Shown: positions 7,884-14,839 of the stretch, piece after piece
Position numbering within the stretch: the first letter of the stretch is position 1
Layout: the number at the start of each line of letters is the position of its first letter
Assembly: GCA_023430315.1 (NCBI GenBank)
Contig: JAEZAW010000393.1
Span: 1 to 18,966, forward strand
Direction of reading: 5' to 3'
DNA length: 18,966 nucleotides
Source: Pseudomonadota bacterium
GTDB lineage: Bacteria > Pseudomonadota > Alphaproteobacteria > Rhizobiales > Hyphomicrobiaceae
The notes under the pieces: model-generated
The model's input: the letters and a program-made list of their open reading frames with translations, nothing else
What the model was told of the DNA's origin: nothing
Database searches by the model: none
Made by a program: the position numbers and the translations under genes

Positions 7884-8384
7884 TCAGTGGGTCGCTTCTT
7901 CGGCAGGCGGATTGTGCAGAATACGCGCGAGCACCTGCAGCCAAAGTGCGGTCAGTCCGATGGCAAGAACGAGCTGAAAGGGCCAGATCTTCGGCCGCCA
8001 CGGGCTGACCTGCTCGATCTCACCGGTGATGAAGGCTTTCCACGCCTGGCTCCAGGCCGAATAACAGATGAAGCCGAGCGCTGGAAAGATGAGCAGAGTG
8101 AAGGTGACGATCTCGATCTTGCGCTTCAACGCCTCGCTGAAGAACTGCGCGAGGATGTCGACAGATACGTGCTGGTTCTTACGCAGCGCGAAAGCACAGG
8201 CAAGGATGAAGGCCGCGCCGTTGAGCATGTAGGCGACATCAAACGCCCACAGCGTGGGAGCTTTGAACACGTAGCGCGCGACCACCTCATACATCGTGAC
8301 AATGATGAGAGCGATCGCCGCCAACGCGGCCAATCCACCGCATACCGCTGAGAGGCGTTCGATCCAGCGTGAAAATGCGGCCAT
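7884..8384 (-). CDS. dctQ: TRAP transporter small permease (DctQ family)
   Basis: A 166-residue membrane protein with four predicted membrane segments, the standard size and shape of DctQ. The first segment (LAALAAIALIIVTMYEVVARYVF) leads into the typical EVxxRYVFxxPTLW motif near residues 33-46, and LRKNQHVSVDILAQ near 67 is the usual loop after the second helix. DctQ helps couple DctM to the binding protein in the inner membrane. The start is an ATG; a GGGAAG about ten bases upstream may serve as ribosome site. It lies 52 bp after dctP and runs almost directly into dctM. No unusual features. Confidence 0.93.
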   Translation of the reverse strand: MAAFSRWIERLSAVCGGLAALAAIALIIVTMYEVVARYVFKAPTLWAFDVAYMLNGAAFILACAFALRKNQHVSVDILAQFFSEALKRKIEIVTFTLLIFPALGFICYSAWSQAWKAFITGEIEQVSPWRPKIWPFQLVLAIGLTALWLQVLARILHNPPAEEATH

Positions 8385-8436
8385 CGTTCAGGGCTTCCCA
8401 GAGACCATATGCGACTGCTCGAACAGGCAAGCGATC

Positions 8437-9519
8437 TCAGTCGATGGCGCGGTAGGAAGCGTTCTGCAGCCAGCTGTCGTAGAAGCCGTAATACGACTCC
8501 ATGACCTTCTTCATCCAGAGATTACCTTTGGCTTCCTGCTCGGCGGCACGCTTCGTAGCCCAGGCCCGGCCAGCCTCGCGGATGTCCTTGATGAGCGAGG
8601 GATCGGCGGCCACGACTTCCGCCTTGCCCTTACGGATCGCCTTCATCGCTTCCATGTCTTCCATGGTCCACGCGATGAGACAGTCGAGCGTCGCGAGCTG
8701 ACCGGCGGCCTCGATCTGGACTTTCAGATCCGCGGGCAGAGCGTCCCATGTCTTGGTCGGGACGATGAACTCGAAAGCGAAGTTGTTCGCGTGCGCGCCT
8801 GGAACGATGATGTACGGCGCCGCATTGTGCAGGCCTGTCTTGAGATTTTCGGCCGGACCGGACCACTCGACGACGTCGACGCCCTTGCGCTCGAGCATCG
8901 TGTAGACTTCGGAACCGGCGACGGTTGTCGCTGCTGCACCGAAGGTTTCGTTGAGGATCTGCGCCCAGGCGCCCGCGGCACGGAACTTGAGGCCCTTGAG
9001 ATCGGCTGCGGTCTTGATCGGCTTATGGGAATGCCAGATTTCGGCGGGGCCCATGCTGACGGGAATGGAATGCATTCCCATGGTCTCACGGCGATGCGCG
9101 GCGAGGAGCTCCTTGCCGCCGCCCTTGAACATCCAGTGCATCATCATCTCGGGCGGCATGCCGCCCGGATGTCCGGCAAAGAACGAGTTCACCGGGTCGC
9201 GATTGACGATGTACAGCGGAGTCATATGACCTGCATCGGCGAGGCCGTCCTCGACAGCCTTGTAGGCCTCGAGCGGCGGCGCGATCACGCCGCCCGGAAA
9301 TGGCTGAAGCACGAGCCGGCCACCGGTGATCTGCTTGATGCGCTCCACGAACGGCAGGATCGTCAATGTGTAGAACATCGACGTCTCACCGGAGAAATGA
9401 TTGACGCGCCAACGGAGCGGCGCCTGCGCCGAAGCGGGCGAGGATGGCTGCATCGCCGAAGCAGCCAAAGCTGCACCGCTGAGGCCGAGCCCTTTAAGAA
9501 TCTTCCGCCGGTTTTCCAT
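8437..9519 (-). CDS. dctP: TRAP transporter periplasmic solute-binding protein (DctP family), Tat-exported
   Basis: The 360-residue protein starts MENRRKILKGLG, a twin-arginine signal (RRKILK, Arg4-Arg5), then a hydrophobic Ala-rich stretch and a cleavage-like PASA near residue 31, so it is folded before export. The mature part has the DctP layout: LKGLKFRAAG with the conserved carboxylate-binding Arg, VAGSEVYTMLERKGVDVVEWSGP and a Trp/Tyr-rich C-terminus. The EW-GP block resembles the 2-keto-acid-binding TakP group, hinting at an organic-acid ligand with a carboxylate. I choose the ATG at 9519 over a TTG six codons upstream, because a GGGGA precedes it and the Tat motif then falls at the usual distance. 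It is the first gene of the minus-strand cluster. Confidence 0.93.
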   Translation of the reverse strand: MENRRKILKGLGLSGAALAASAMQPSSPASAQAPLRWRVNHFSGETSMFYTLTILPFVERIKQITGGRLVLQPFPGGVIAPPLEAYKAVEDGLADAGHMTPLYIVNRDPVNSFFAGHPGGMPPEMMMHWMFKGGGKELLAAHRRETMGMHSIPVSMGPAEIWHSHKPIKTAADLKGLKFRAAGAWAQILNETFGAAATTVAGSEVYTMLERKGVDVVEWSGPAENLKTGLHNAAPYIIVPGAHANNFAFEFIVPTKTWDALPADLKVQIEAAGQLATLDCLIAWTMEDMEAMKAIRKGKAEVVAADPSLIKDIREAGRAWATKRAAEQEAKGNLWMKKVMESYYGFYDSWLQNASYRAID

Positions 9520-9536
9520 CGCGAGATCAGTCCCCA

Positions 9537-9542
9537 ATTATA
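9537..9542 (-). promoter_or_regulatory. Possible -10 hexamer TATAAT for the dctP operon
   Basis: The minus strand reads TATAAT here, a perfect -10 match, but no good -35 element lies 16-18 bp upstream and the start codon is only 17 bp beyond. Transcription would begin about ten bases before the ATG, leaving little room for the GGGGA site. It may be activator-dependent or fortuitous. Confidence 0.25.
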
Positions 9543-9550
9543 CGTGTGCC

Positions 9551-9560
9551 CAGTTAACTG
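9551..9560. promoter_or_regulatory. Perfect 10-bp palindrome CAGTTAACTG in the divergent control region
   Basis: CAGTTAACTG is its own reverse complement. It lies 32 bp upstream of the dctP ATG, directly behind the candidate TATAAT of the minus-strand operon, where an activator or repressor could act. Alone it is short enough to occur by chance. Confidence 0.35.
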
Positions 9561-9604
9561 TCTGTTCGGTCGACGTTTCGTGGGGTATGTTCAAATGAAA
9601 AGTC

Positions 9605-9620
9605 GACTTTGGTCAAAGTC
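9605..9620. promoter_or_regulatory. Inverted repeat GACTTTG-GT-CAAAGTC, candidate operator
   Basis: Two perfect 7-bp arms, GACTTTG (9605-9611) and CAAAGTC (9614-9620), are separated by GT. The site is 24 bp upstream of the racemase-like gene and about 85 bp upstream of dctP, so one dimeric regulator could control both directions. The AT-rich arms stand out from the GC-rich surroundings. The regulator is not identified. Confidence 0.5.
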
Positions 9621-9643
9621 ACAAATTAAGCGGGGCGTGCCTG

Positions 9644-10453
9644 ATGAATGAGCAGATCGCGAAGGCCGGCTTCAAGCCGGCTTCTCTGGAGGTGGACCTC
9701 GAGGGGCTGCCGTTCGAGACCGACCAAGGCGTCGGATCGCGCGCCGCGCTCGGCCTGCTCGTGCTCGAGACGGACCAGACCATCGAGGACGAGTTCCGCG
9801 CTATCTGGCCGTCGACGGGTGTTGCTCTCTACGGCGCGAGACTCCACAACAGCCCGCACATCACGCCTGAGACTCTGAAGGAGATGGAAGGGCTGATCGT
9901 GCCGGCAACCGAGCTGCTGCCGCCGATGGTCGATCTCTCGGTCGTGGCATTTGCCTGCACGTCCGGCGCCATGGTGATCGGGGAGCCCCGTGTCGCCGAA
10001 CTCATTCACTCGGTCCGCCCGCAAGCGGCCGTCACCGATCCGGTCACGGCGGCAATCGCCGCGCTGCGCTCGAGCGGTGTCAAACGCGTCGGCCTCCTCA
10101 CGCCATATACTGCGGACATCAATGCGCGCCTGCGCGGGGCATTGATCGAGCGCAAGCTCGATATTCCCGTTATGGGCTCATTCAACGAAGCCGATGATGC
10201 GGTCGTCGCCCGGATCACGCCGCAGGCCATCCTGGATGCGGTGGTTCGCCTCGGCGAGTCCGCGGCCTGCGACGGAGTGTTTGTATCGTGCACATCGCTG
10301 CGCGTTGCACGTATCGTGGAGGCCGCTGAAGCGCGGATCGGCAAGCCCGTCACGTCCAGCAATCACGCGCTCGCCTGGCACATGCTGCGCCTTGCCGGCA
10401 TCGACGACGACATTCCCGGATTCGGCCACCTGTACCGCAGTCGACTGATCTGA
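9644..10453 (+). CDS. Maleate isomerase/Asp-Glu racemase superfamily protein (EutA/arylmalonate decarboxylase-like)
   Basis: A 269-residue enzyme of the Asp/Glu racemase superfamily in which two cysteines act as acid and base. Both are present in the expected contexts: FACTSGAMVIGE with Cys105 and FVSCTSLR with Cys216. The blocks TPETLKEME, VTDPVTAAIAAL, GLLTPY and KPVTSSNHALAWHMLRLAG match the maleate cis-trans isomerase/EutA branch rather than true amino-acid racemases. Members isomerise or decarboxylate small dicarboxylates, and EutA is linked to ectoine breakdown, but no other ectoine gene is seen here. The start ATG at 9644 has only a weak GGGG upstream. It is divergent from the dctP operon across about 120 bp and probably shares control with it, so it may convert the imported compound or an intermediate. 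Confidence 0.88.
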   Translation: MNEQIAKAGFKPASLEVDLEGLPFETDQGVGSRAALGLLVLETDQTIEDEFRAIWPSTGVALYGARLHNSPHITPETLKEMEGLIVPATELLPPMVDLSVVAFACTSGAMVIGEPRVAELIHSVRPQAAVTDPVTAAIAALRSSGVKRVGLLTPYTADINARLRGALIERKLDIPVMGSFNEADDAVVARITPQAILDAVVRLGESAACDGVFVSCTSLRVARIVEAAEARIGKPVTSSNHALAWHMLRLAGIDDDIPGFGHLYRSRLI

Positions 10454-10468
10454 TCGTGGTTGTCTGAC

Positions 10469-10481
10469 CGGACGCCGTCCG
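10469..10481. terminator. Weak stem-loop in convergent gap
   Basis: CGGAC-GCC-GTCCG forms a short GC-rich hairpin between the two convergent genes and overlaps the palindrome GTCCGCGGAC (10477-10486). There is no T-run after it on either strand, so it is at best a poor terminator or an attenuating structure. Nothing else is seen in the 136-bp gap. Confidence 0.2.
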
Positions 10482-10589
10482 CGGACCGGGGAAACTCTGT
10501 GCCGTCCAACTCTTGCTCGGTCATTCGAAGATCGACACGAGATCATCGCGATCCTCGATGGGCCTGTCGTTTTTCTTTGAAGTCTCGGA

Positions 10590-11471
10590 TCAGCGCCGGC
10601 TCTGCTCGCGATATTGGCTCGGGGTGACGCCTGTGACCTTGCGAAAAGCGCGCGCGAAGCTGGCTTGTGATCCAAAGCCGGTGTCGAGCGCGACTTCCAT
10701 CATCGACGACTGCTCGGACTGGAGCATCTTCTGCGCTACCTGGATGCGACGCTCGATCAGGTATCTGTGCGGAGGCCGTCCGGTCGCTTCATGGAACAGA
10801 CGCGAGAAATGGTAGGGACTGAGACAAGCCTCACGAGCGAGGTCCTCGAGCGAAAGGTCGTCCGCCAGTTGCGCCTCCATGAAGTCGAGCACGCGCTGCA
10901 GCCGTTTTGCATCGAGCGAGGGCCCCCGCGTCGGGGGCTGCCAGCGGTCAACCGTGTAGTTGCCAATGAGATGTGCTGCGAGTGCGGTCCGCAAACCGTT
11001 GGCGAAGATGCGGTCCATGGGCTGGCTCTCGCGCCCGAGCATACTGTGCAAAGCCGCGCCGATCTGCGCCAGCGTGGCATCGGCGAAGCCGCCGGCATAA
11101 GCAAGTTGCGTCCTATCGGGATCGATCCCGTAGTCGGCGAGTGCGCTGTCTTCGAGCAATTTGTCAGGCAGGAAGATGATGAGGCATTCGGTTGAGCCGT
11201 CGAGCTCGAGCAGGGTCTCGTGCGTGCCGGCCGGGACCAGCCAGCTCGTGCCCGGCCGTGCCATGCCTTCCTGCTTCTGCCCGTCGCCCGTCCGCCGAAC
11301 CAGTGCCTGGCCCGACAGGATGTAGACGAGCTCGGTGCACTCCGGCTTCACGCAGTTCTGGGCGCCGGGGCCGATCTGCCGATGTTCGACGCGTAGCGCA
11401 TCCCACTCGGCTGCGCCTCCGAGCAGCGTGCTGGGTCGATACTTCCGATCGCCATGAGCCCGCAGCAACAT
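10590..11471 (-). CDS. AraC-family transcriptional regulator with N-terminal cupin sensor
   Basis: The 293-residue protein has a cupin-like N-terminal ligand pocket (ELVYILSGQALVR near 47-59, then SWLVPAGTHETLLEL near 76-90) and a C-terminal AraC DNA-binding domain. The two helix-turn-helix units lie about 207-231 (LSLEDLAREACLSPYHFSRLF) and 255-285, ending in the family signature FARAFRKVTGVTPSQYR. AraC members usually activate nearby catabolic genes on binding a small molecule. The ATG start is supported by GAGGTG five bases upstream. It converges with the racemase-like gene and is the only specific-type regulator between the operon and the right-hand genes, which makes it a candidate regulator of the transport operon (inference). 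A perfect palindrome lies upstream of its start. Confidence 0.93.
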   Translation of the reverse strand: MLLRAHGDRKYRPSTLLGGAAEWDALRVEHRQIGPGAQNCVKPECTELVYILSGQALVRRTGDGQKQEGMARPGTSWLVPAGTHETLLELDGSTECLIIFLPDKLLEDSALADYGIDPDRTQLAYAGGFADATLAQIGAALHSMLGRESQPMDRIFANGLRTALAAHLIGNYTVDRWQPPTRGPSLDAKRLQRVLDFMEAQLADDLSLEDLAREACLSPYHFSRLFHEATGRPPHRYLIERRIQVAQKMLQSEQSSMMEVALDTGFGSQASFARAFRKVTGVTPSQYREQSRR

Positions 11472-11487
11472 TCAACACCTCGGCGGT

Positions 11488-11501
11488 ACCGTCGCGACGG
11501 T
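11488..11501. promoter_or_regulatory. Perfect 14-bp palindrome ACCGTCGCGACGGT upstream of the araC-type gene
   Basis: The sequence equals its own reverse complement and ends 16 bp before the regulator's start codon. It could be an operator for a dimeric regulator, or form an RNA hairpin in the leader near the ribosome site. AraC proteins more often bind direct repeats, so another factor or RNA structure is equally possible. Confidence 0.4.
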
Positions 11502-11710
11502 TCGATCGACCGGCGAGGCCGCAATTTGGGTTCCGCAAGGACGCGGATATGATGCCCTATCGAAAGCGACGCTGGCCAGTTAAGCGCGGTTAAAAGCGGG
11601 TATGGCGCAGCGCACGGAGCATTTCGGCTTTCGGTTCCGTGGAGATGAGCCTCGTGCTACGCGTGATGCCATTGGCGCCGAATAAAAACATCAACCGGCA
11701 GGGATCTCAT

Positions 11711-11716
11711 AGGAGG
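11711..11716 (+). promoter_or_regulatory. Consensus ribosome-binding site AGGAGG deciding a GTG start
   Basis: AGGAGG lies five bases before the GTG at 11722 and fixes that unusual start codon for the large regulator; no in-frame ATG lies nearby with a comparable site. Confidence 0.85.
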
Positions 11717-11721
11717 GGCTG

Positions 11722-14592
11722 GTGACGGGTGACCTCGCCGCGCGGACTCCCAGATCTTTTGCCTTCGGGCCGTTTGCGCTGATTCCCGAGCGCCAGTTGC
11801 TCCTGAAAGGTGAGGCGCCGGTTCGGATCGGAAGCCGCGCGCTGGATATCCTGACGGCCCTTGTTGAACGGCCGGGCGAACTCGTGAACAAGCGCGAGTT
11901 GATGGCGCGCGCTTGGCCGAGCACCATCGTCGAGGAGGGCAATCTCAAGGTAAACATGGCGGCCTTGCGACGGGTCCTCGGCGAAGAGCCGGGATCAGCG
12001 CAGTACATCGCGACGGTGATCGGACGGGGCTACCGATTTACCGCACCCGTTCAAGCAAGTGAAACGGCCGGCCTCGCATTGGCTTCCACGACGGCGGCAG
12101 CAGGTAGCAAGAGCCTGCCGCTTGGGACCTCGCGCATCTTCGGCAGGGCCTATGCGATCGACGCTGTTCGACGTGATTTGGAAGAGTCGCGGCTGGTGTC
12201 GATTGTCGGTGCCGGCGGCATCGGCAAGACGACGGTAGCAATCGCGGCGGCGCACGCGGCGGCACGCGAGCGCACCGACGGTGCCGCATTCATCGACCTC
12301 GCGACGATCAGCGACGCGCAGTTCATACCGGCGGTAATCGCCTCGGCGCTTGGTCTTGGCGTGATGGGTGGCGACCCGCTCGCCAGCATTGTGCACGCGC
12401 TGAAGTCCCAGAAGAAGATTCTTCTGTTTGACAATTGCGAACACCTGCTGCCGGCCGTGGCTGCGGCCGTGGATCGGCTTGTCAACCAGCTCGATGACGT
12501 GCGCATTCTCGCGACGAGCCGCGAGCCCTTAGGCATCCGCGGCGAGCGTGTACATCGTCTTCCCGGGCTGGAATGCGATCCCCGCGAGAGCCCCACGGCG
12601 GACGAGGCGCGGACTTTTCCCGCAGTCGAATTGTTCGCCACGCGCGCGTCCGAGCGGGCCGGATATCGGCTGACGGATGCCGACACGCCGGCAGTGGCGG
12701 AAATCTGCCGCCGGCTCGACGGCAATGCTCTCGCCATCGAGCTTGCTGCGACCCAAGCGGCCGCGTTCCCTCCGGCGGGGATCCTGCAGATGCTGGACGA
12801 CAGCTTTCGTCTCCTGAGGCTCGGCCCGACGCTCGCACCTCTCAGACAGCAATCCCTCCTTGCGACGCTCGACTGGAGCTACAGCCTCCTTTCGGCGCGC
12901 GAGGCTGCCTTGCTGCGCGATATCTCCGTGTTTGCAGGTATTTTCAGTGCCGACGGCGCGACCGCCGTTTCGAACGGAAGTCCTGCCGAGGTGCTGGATA
13001 CGCTTGCGCAACTTGCCGCGAAGTCGTTGCTGGTGATGGATGCCAGTGCAGACGCGGTCACCTACCGTCTTCTGGAGACGACGCGTGCTTATTGCCTCGA
13101 ACGCCTGCGGCTCAGCGGCGGGGACCAGACGGTCCGCTGCCGTCATGCGGAGTATGTCTGTGCGGTGTTCGAGCAAGCCGCGAGCGAGTGGTCGCAGCGT
13201 CCTGGCCGCGAATGGGGCGCTGCCTACGGCCACGTTGTCGACGATCTGCGCGCTGCGCTCGCCTGGGTCGGCCGGGACGAGACGAACCGGTCGCTCCGAA
13301 TTCGGCTGACCGTCGCAGGGCTCCTGCTCTGGAATCATTTCTCGCTCATCGAAGAATGCCACGTTCATGTTTCGCGGGCGGTCGAAGAACTCGACGCGGC
13401 GGGGCTCGCCGGAACGGCGTTCGAAATGAAATTCAAGCTGTGGCTCGGCGGCTCGACGATGATCACGCGTGGCCTCAAGCCCGAGGCGATGGCGGCACTG
13501 CGAACGGCAGGAGAAATCGCTAACCAGATTGGCGACACTGATTATCGTCATCGCTGCCTGATGCTGATCGCAGCATACGAGCTCTTTACGGGCGAGCACG
13601 AAGCTGGAATGCGCACGATTGAGACGTTCGCCTCAGTCGCTTCTGCAGATGATCCTTCCATCCTCCCAGAGGGCGAGGTGCACTTGGGCATAGCCGAGCT
13701 CTTTCTCGGACGTCTTCCGAACGCGCAGCGGCGTCTCGAAGCCCTTCAGCAGCGCGATCTGCGATATTTCAACGGTTCATATAGCGTGCGGTATATGGCC
13801 GACATTGTCGTTCTGTTGGAATGTGCGCTATCGCAGGTACTGTGGTTGAGGGGCTTCCCCGACGCCGCCGCACGCACGGCGGCCTCCGCGTTCGAGCGTG
13901 CACGCCCCGCCCACCATCATCTTTCGCTGAACAATGCCCTTACGTATGCGTGCCCAGTTTTCTATTGGAGCAAGCGTTACGAGGAATGTGATCGCTACGT
14001 CGAATTGCTCGCCGAGCATGTCGCGAGGCACGGCCTGGTTACCCGGCGCCCGATTGCCAGCTTCTATCGCGCTGCCCTGGCGCACACGCAGGGTGATGAT
14101 TCATCCGGTACGATTGACGGCCTCAAGCAGGCCATCGAGGAGTTCCGCGCCGTCAATTATCTCGTGCGGATGCCCTACTACCTCAGTGTCCTGGCAGACG
14201 CGCTCCTCCATCGCGGGCAGCTCGACGAAGCTGAAACGACGATGCGGACCGCACTCGACATCGCACGTACGCAGAAAGAGGCTTGGTGCCTTCCAGAACT
14301 TCTGCGCATCCACGCGTCCATTCTGACAGCCCAGGGGCAGACGGGTGAAGCGGAGACAGCTCTCGTCGAGTCGATGGCGATTGCCCAGGAAATCGGTGCG
14401 TTGTCGTGGCGTTTGCGTACAGCAAACGATCTCGCAAAACTCTGGTGCGCCCAGTCGCGGACGGACGACGCCCGCAAGATGCTGCTGCCCGTCTACAATG
14501 AGTTCACCGAAGGGTTTGGGACGCGCGACCTTGTGATCGCCGCCGACCTCATCGCTTCGCTCGCGCCTACCGGGAATGGCGAGGCGCCTTAA
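11722..14592 (+). CDS. Winged-helix/STAND-type NTPase transcriptional regulator with C-terminal helical repeats
   Basis: This 956-residue protein begins at a GTG with a consensus AGGAGG. Residues about 13-108 form an OmpR/PhoB-type winged helix (FAFGPFALIPERQLL, GSRALDILTALVERPG, IGRGYRFTAPV). A P-loop NTPase of the AfsR/LuxR/NB-ARC (STAND) kind follows: Walker A GAGGIGKT at 163-170, Walker B ILLFDNCEH ending about 241, ATSREP at 264-269, the ICRRLDGNALAIELAA block near 330, and LLETTRAY near 452. The remaining 450 residues are helical and TPR-like, the usual ligand- or partner-sensing part. There is no response-regulator receiver domain, so it is not a two-component regulator. It is homologous to the gene at the right edge. 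It probably controls the enzymes that follow it; the signal is unknown. Confidence 0.93.
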   Translation: MTGDLAARTPRSFAFGPFALIPERQLLLKGEAPVRIGSRALDILTALVERPGELVNKRELMARAWPSTIVEEGNLKVNMAALRRVLGEEPGSAQYIATVIGRGYRFTAPVQASETAGLALASTTAAAGSKSLPLGTSRIFGRAYAIDAVRRDLEESRLVSIVGAGGIGKTTVAIAAAHAAARERTDGAAFIDLATISDAQFIPAVIASALGLGVMGGDPLASIVHALKSQKKILLFDNCEHLLPAVAAAVDRLVNQLDDVRILATSREPLGIRGERVHRLPGLECDPRESPTADEARTFPAVELFATRASERAGYRLTDADTPAVAEICRRLDGNALAIELAATQAAAFPPAGILQMLDDSFRLLRLGPTLAPLRQQSLLATLDWSYSLLSAREAALLRDISVFAGIFSADGATAVSNGSPAEVLDTLAQLAAKSLLVMDASADAVTYRLLETTRAYCLERLRLSGGDQTVRCRHAEYVCAVFEQAASEWSQRPGREWGAAYGHVVDDLRAALAWVGRDETNRSLRIRLTVAGLLLWNHFSLIEECHVHVSRAVEELDAAGLAGTAFEMKFKLWLGGSTMITRGLKPEAMAALRTAGEIANQIGDTDYRHRCLMLIAAYELFTGEHEAGMRTIETFASVASADDPSILPEGEVHLGIAELFLGRLPNAQRRLEALQQRDLRYFNGSYSVRYMADIVVLLECALSQVLWLRGFPDAAARTAASAFERARPAHHHLSLNNALTYACPVFYWSKRYEECDRYVELLAEHVARHGLVTRRPIASFYRAALAHTQGDDSSGTIDGLKQAIEEFRAVNYLVRMPYYLSVLADALLHRGQLDEAETTMRTALDIARTQKEAWCLPELLRIHASILTAQGQTGEAETALVESMAIAQEIGALSWRLRTANDLAKLWCAQSRTDDARKMLLPVYNEFTEGFGTRDLVIAADLIASLAPTGNGEAP

Positions 14593-14642
14593 GAACCCAC
14601 GGATGACACCGGCTGCATTGCGCGGCCACGACACGCAGGAAA

Positions 14643-14674
14643 GCAAGATCTGCGTGTAGGATCGCAAGATCCGC
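14643..14674. promoter_or_regulatory. Direct repeat GCAAGATCTGC / GCAAGATCCGC, 21-bp spacing
   Basis: Two 11-bp copies differing at one base start at 14643 and 14664, exactly 21 bp or two helical turns apart, about 165 bp upstream of the Tat-exported enzyme's start. Winged-helix regulators of the PhoB/OmpR type bind direct repeats on one DNA face, so this is a candidate site for one of the flanking regulators. The rest of the 247-bp gap shows only a small hairpin GGGTC-N6-GACCC (14715-14730). Confidence 0.4.
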
Positions 14675-14839
14675 AAATACTTACCTCCCAATCCCACCTA
14701 AAGTTTGTCGCATAGGGTCGCAGTAGACCCATCCGCTCGAACTCGGCTCACGGCGAGACCAGCTCTCCGGGGAACGTCGTTCCATGCCTTGCCTGGGTGT
14801 CCAGAAAGCTGCCCCGGCAAATTTGGGAGGTCGGTCGTT

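Noticed and set aside
8296..9651. 451-codon plus-strand frame opposite dctP
   Set aside because: DctP has unmistakable Tat and family motifs. The opposite frame has no recognisable domain and crosses the divergent promoter region.
9644..10453. Ectoine-degradation locus
   Set aside because: Only a EutA-like gene is present; no hydrolase, deacetylase or aminotransferase of that pathway is visible.
10454..10589. Strong bidirectional terminator between convergent genes
   Set aside because: Only a 5-bp-stem hairpin is present, without a T-run. The TTTTT at 10570-10574 does not directly follow a stable stem.
12529..13599. 356-codon minus-strand frame inside the STAND regulator
   Set aside because: Arg-rich shadow of a gene with clear Walker and helix motifs.
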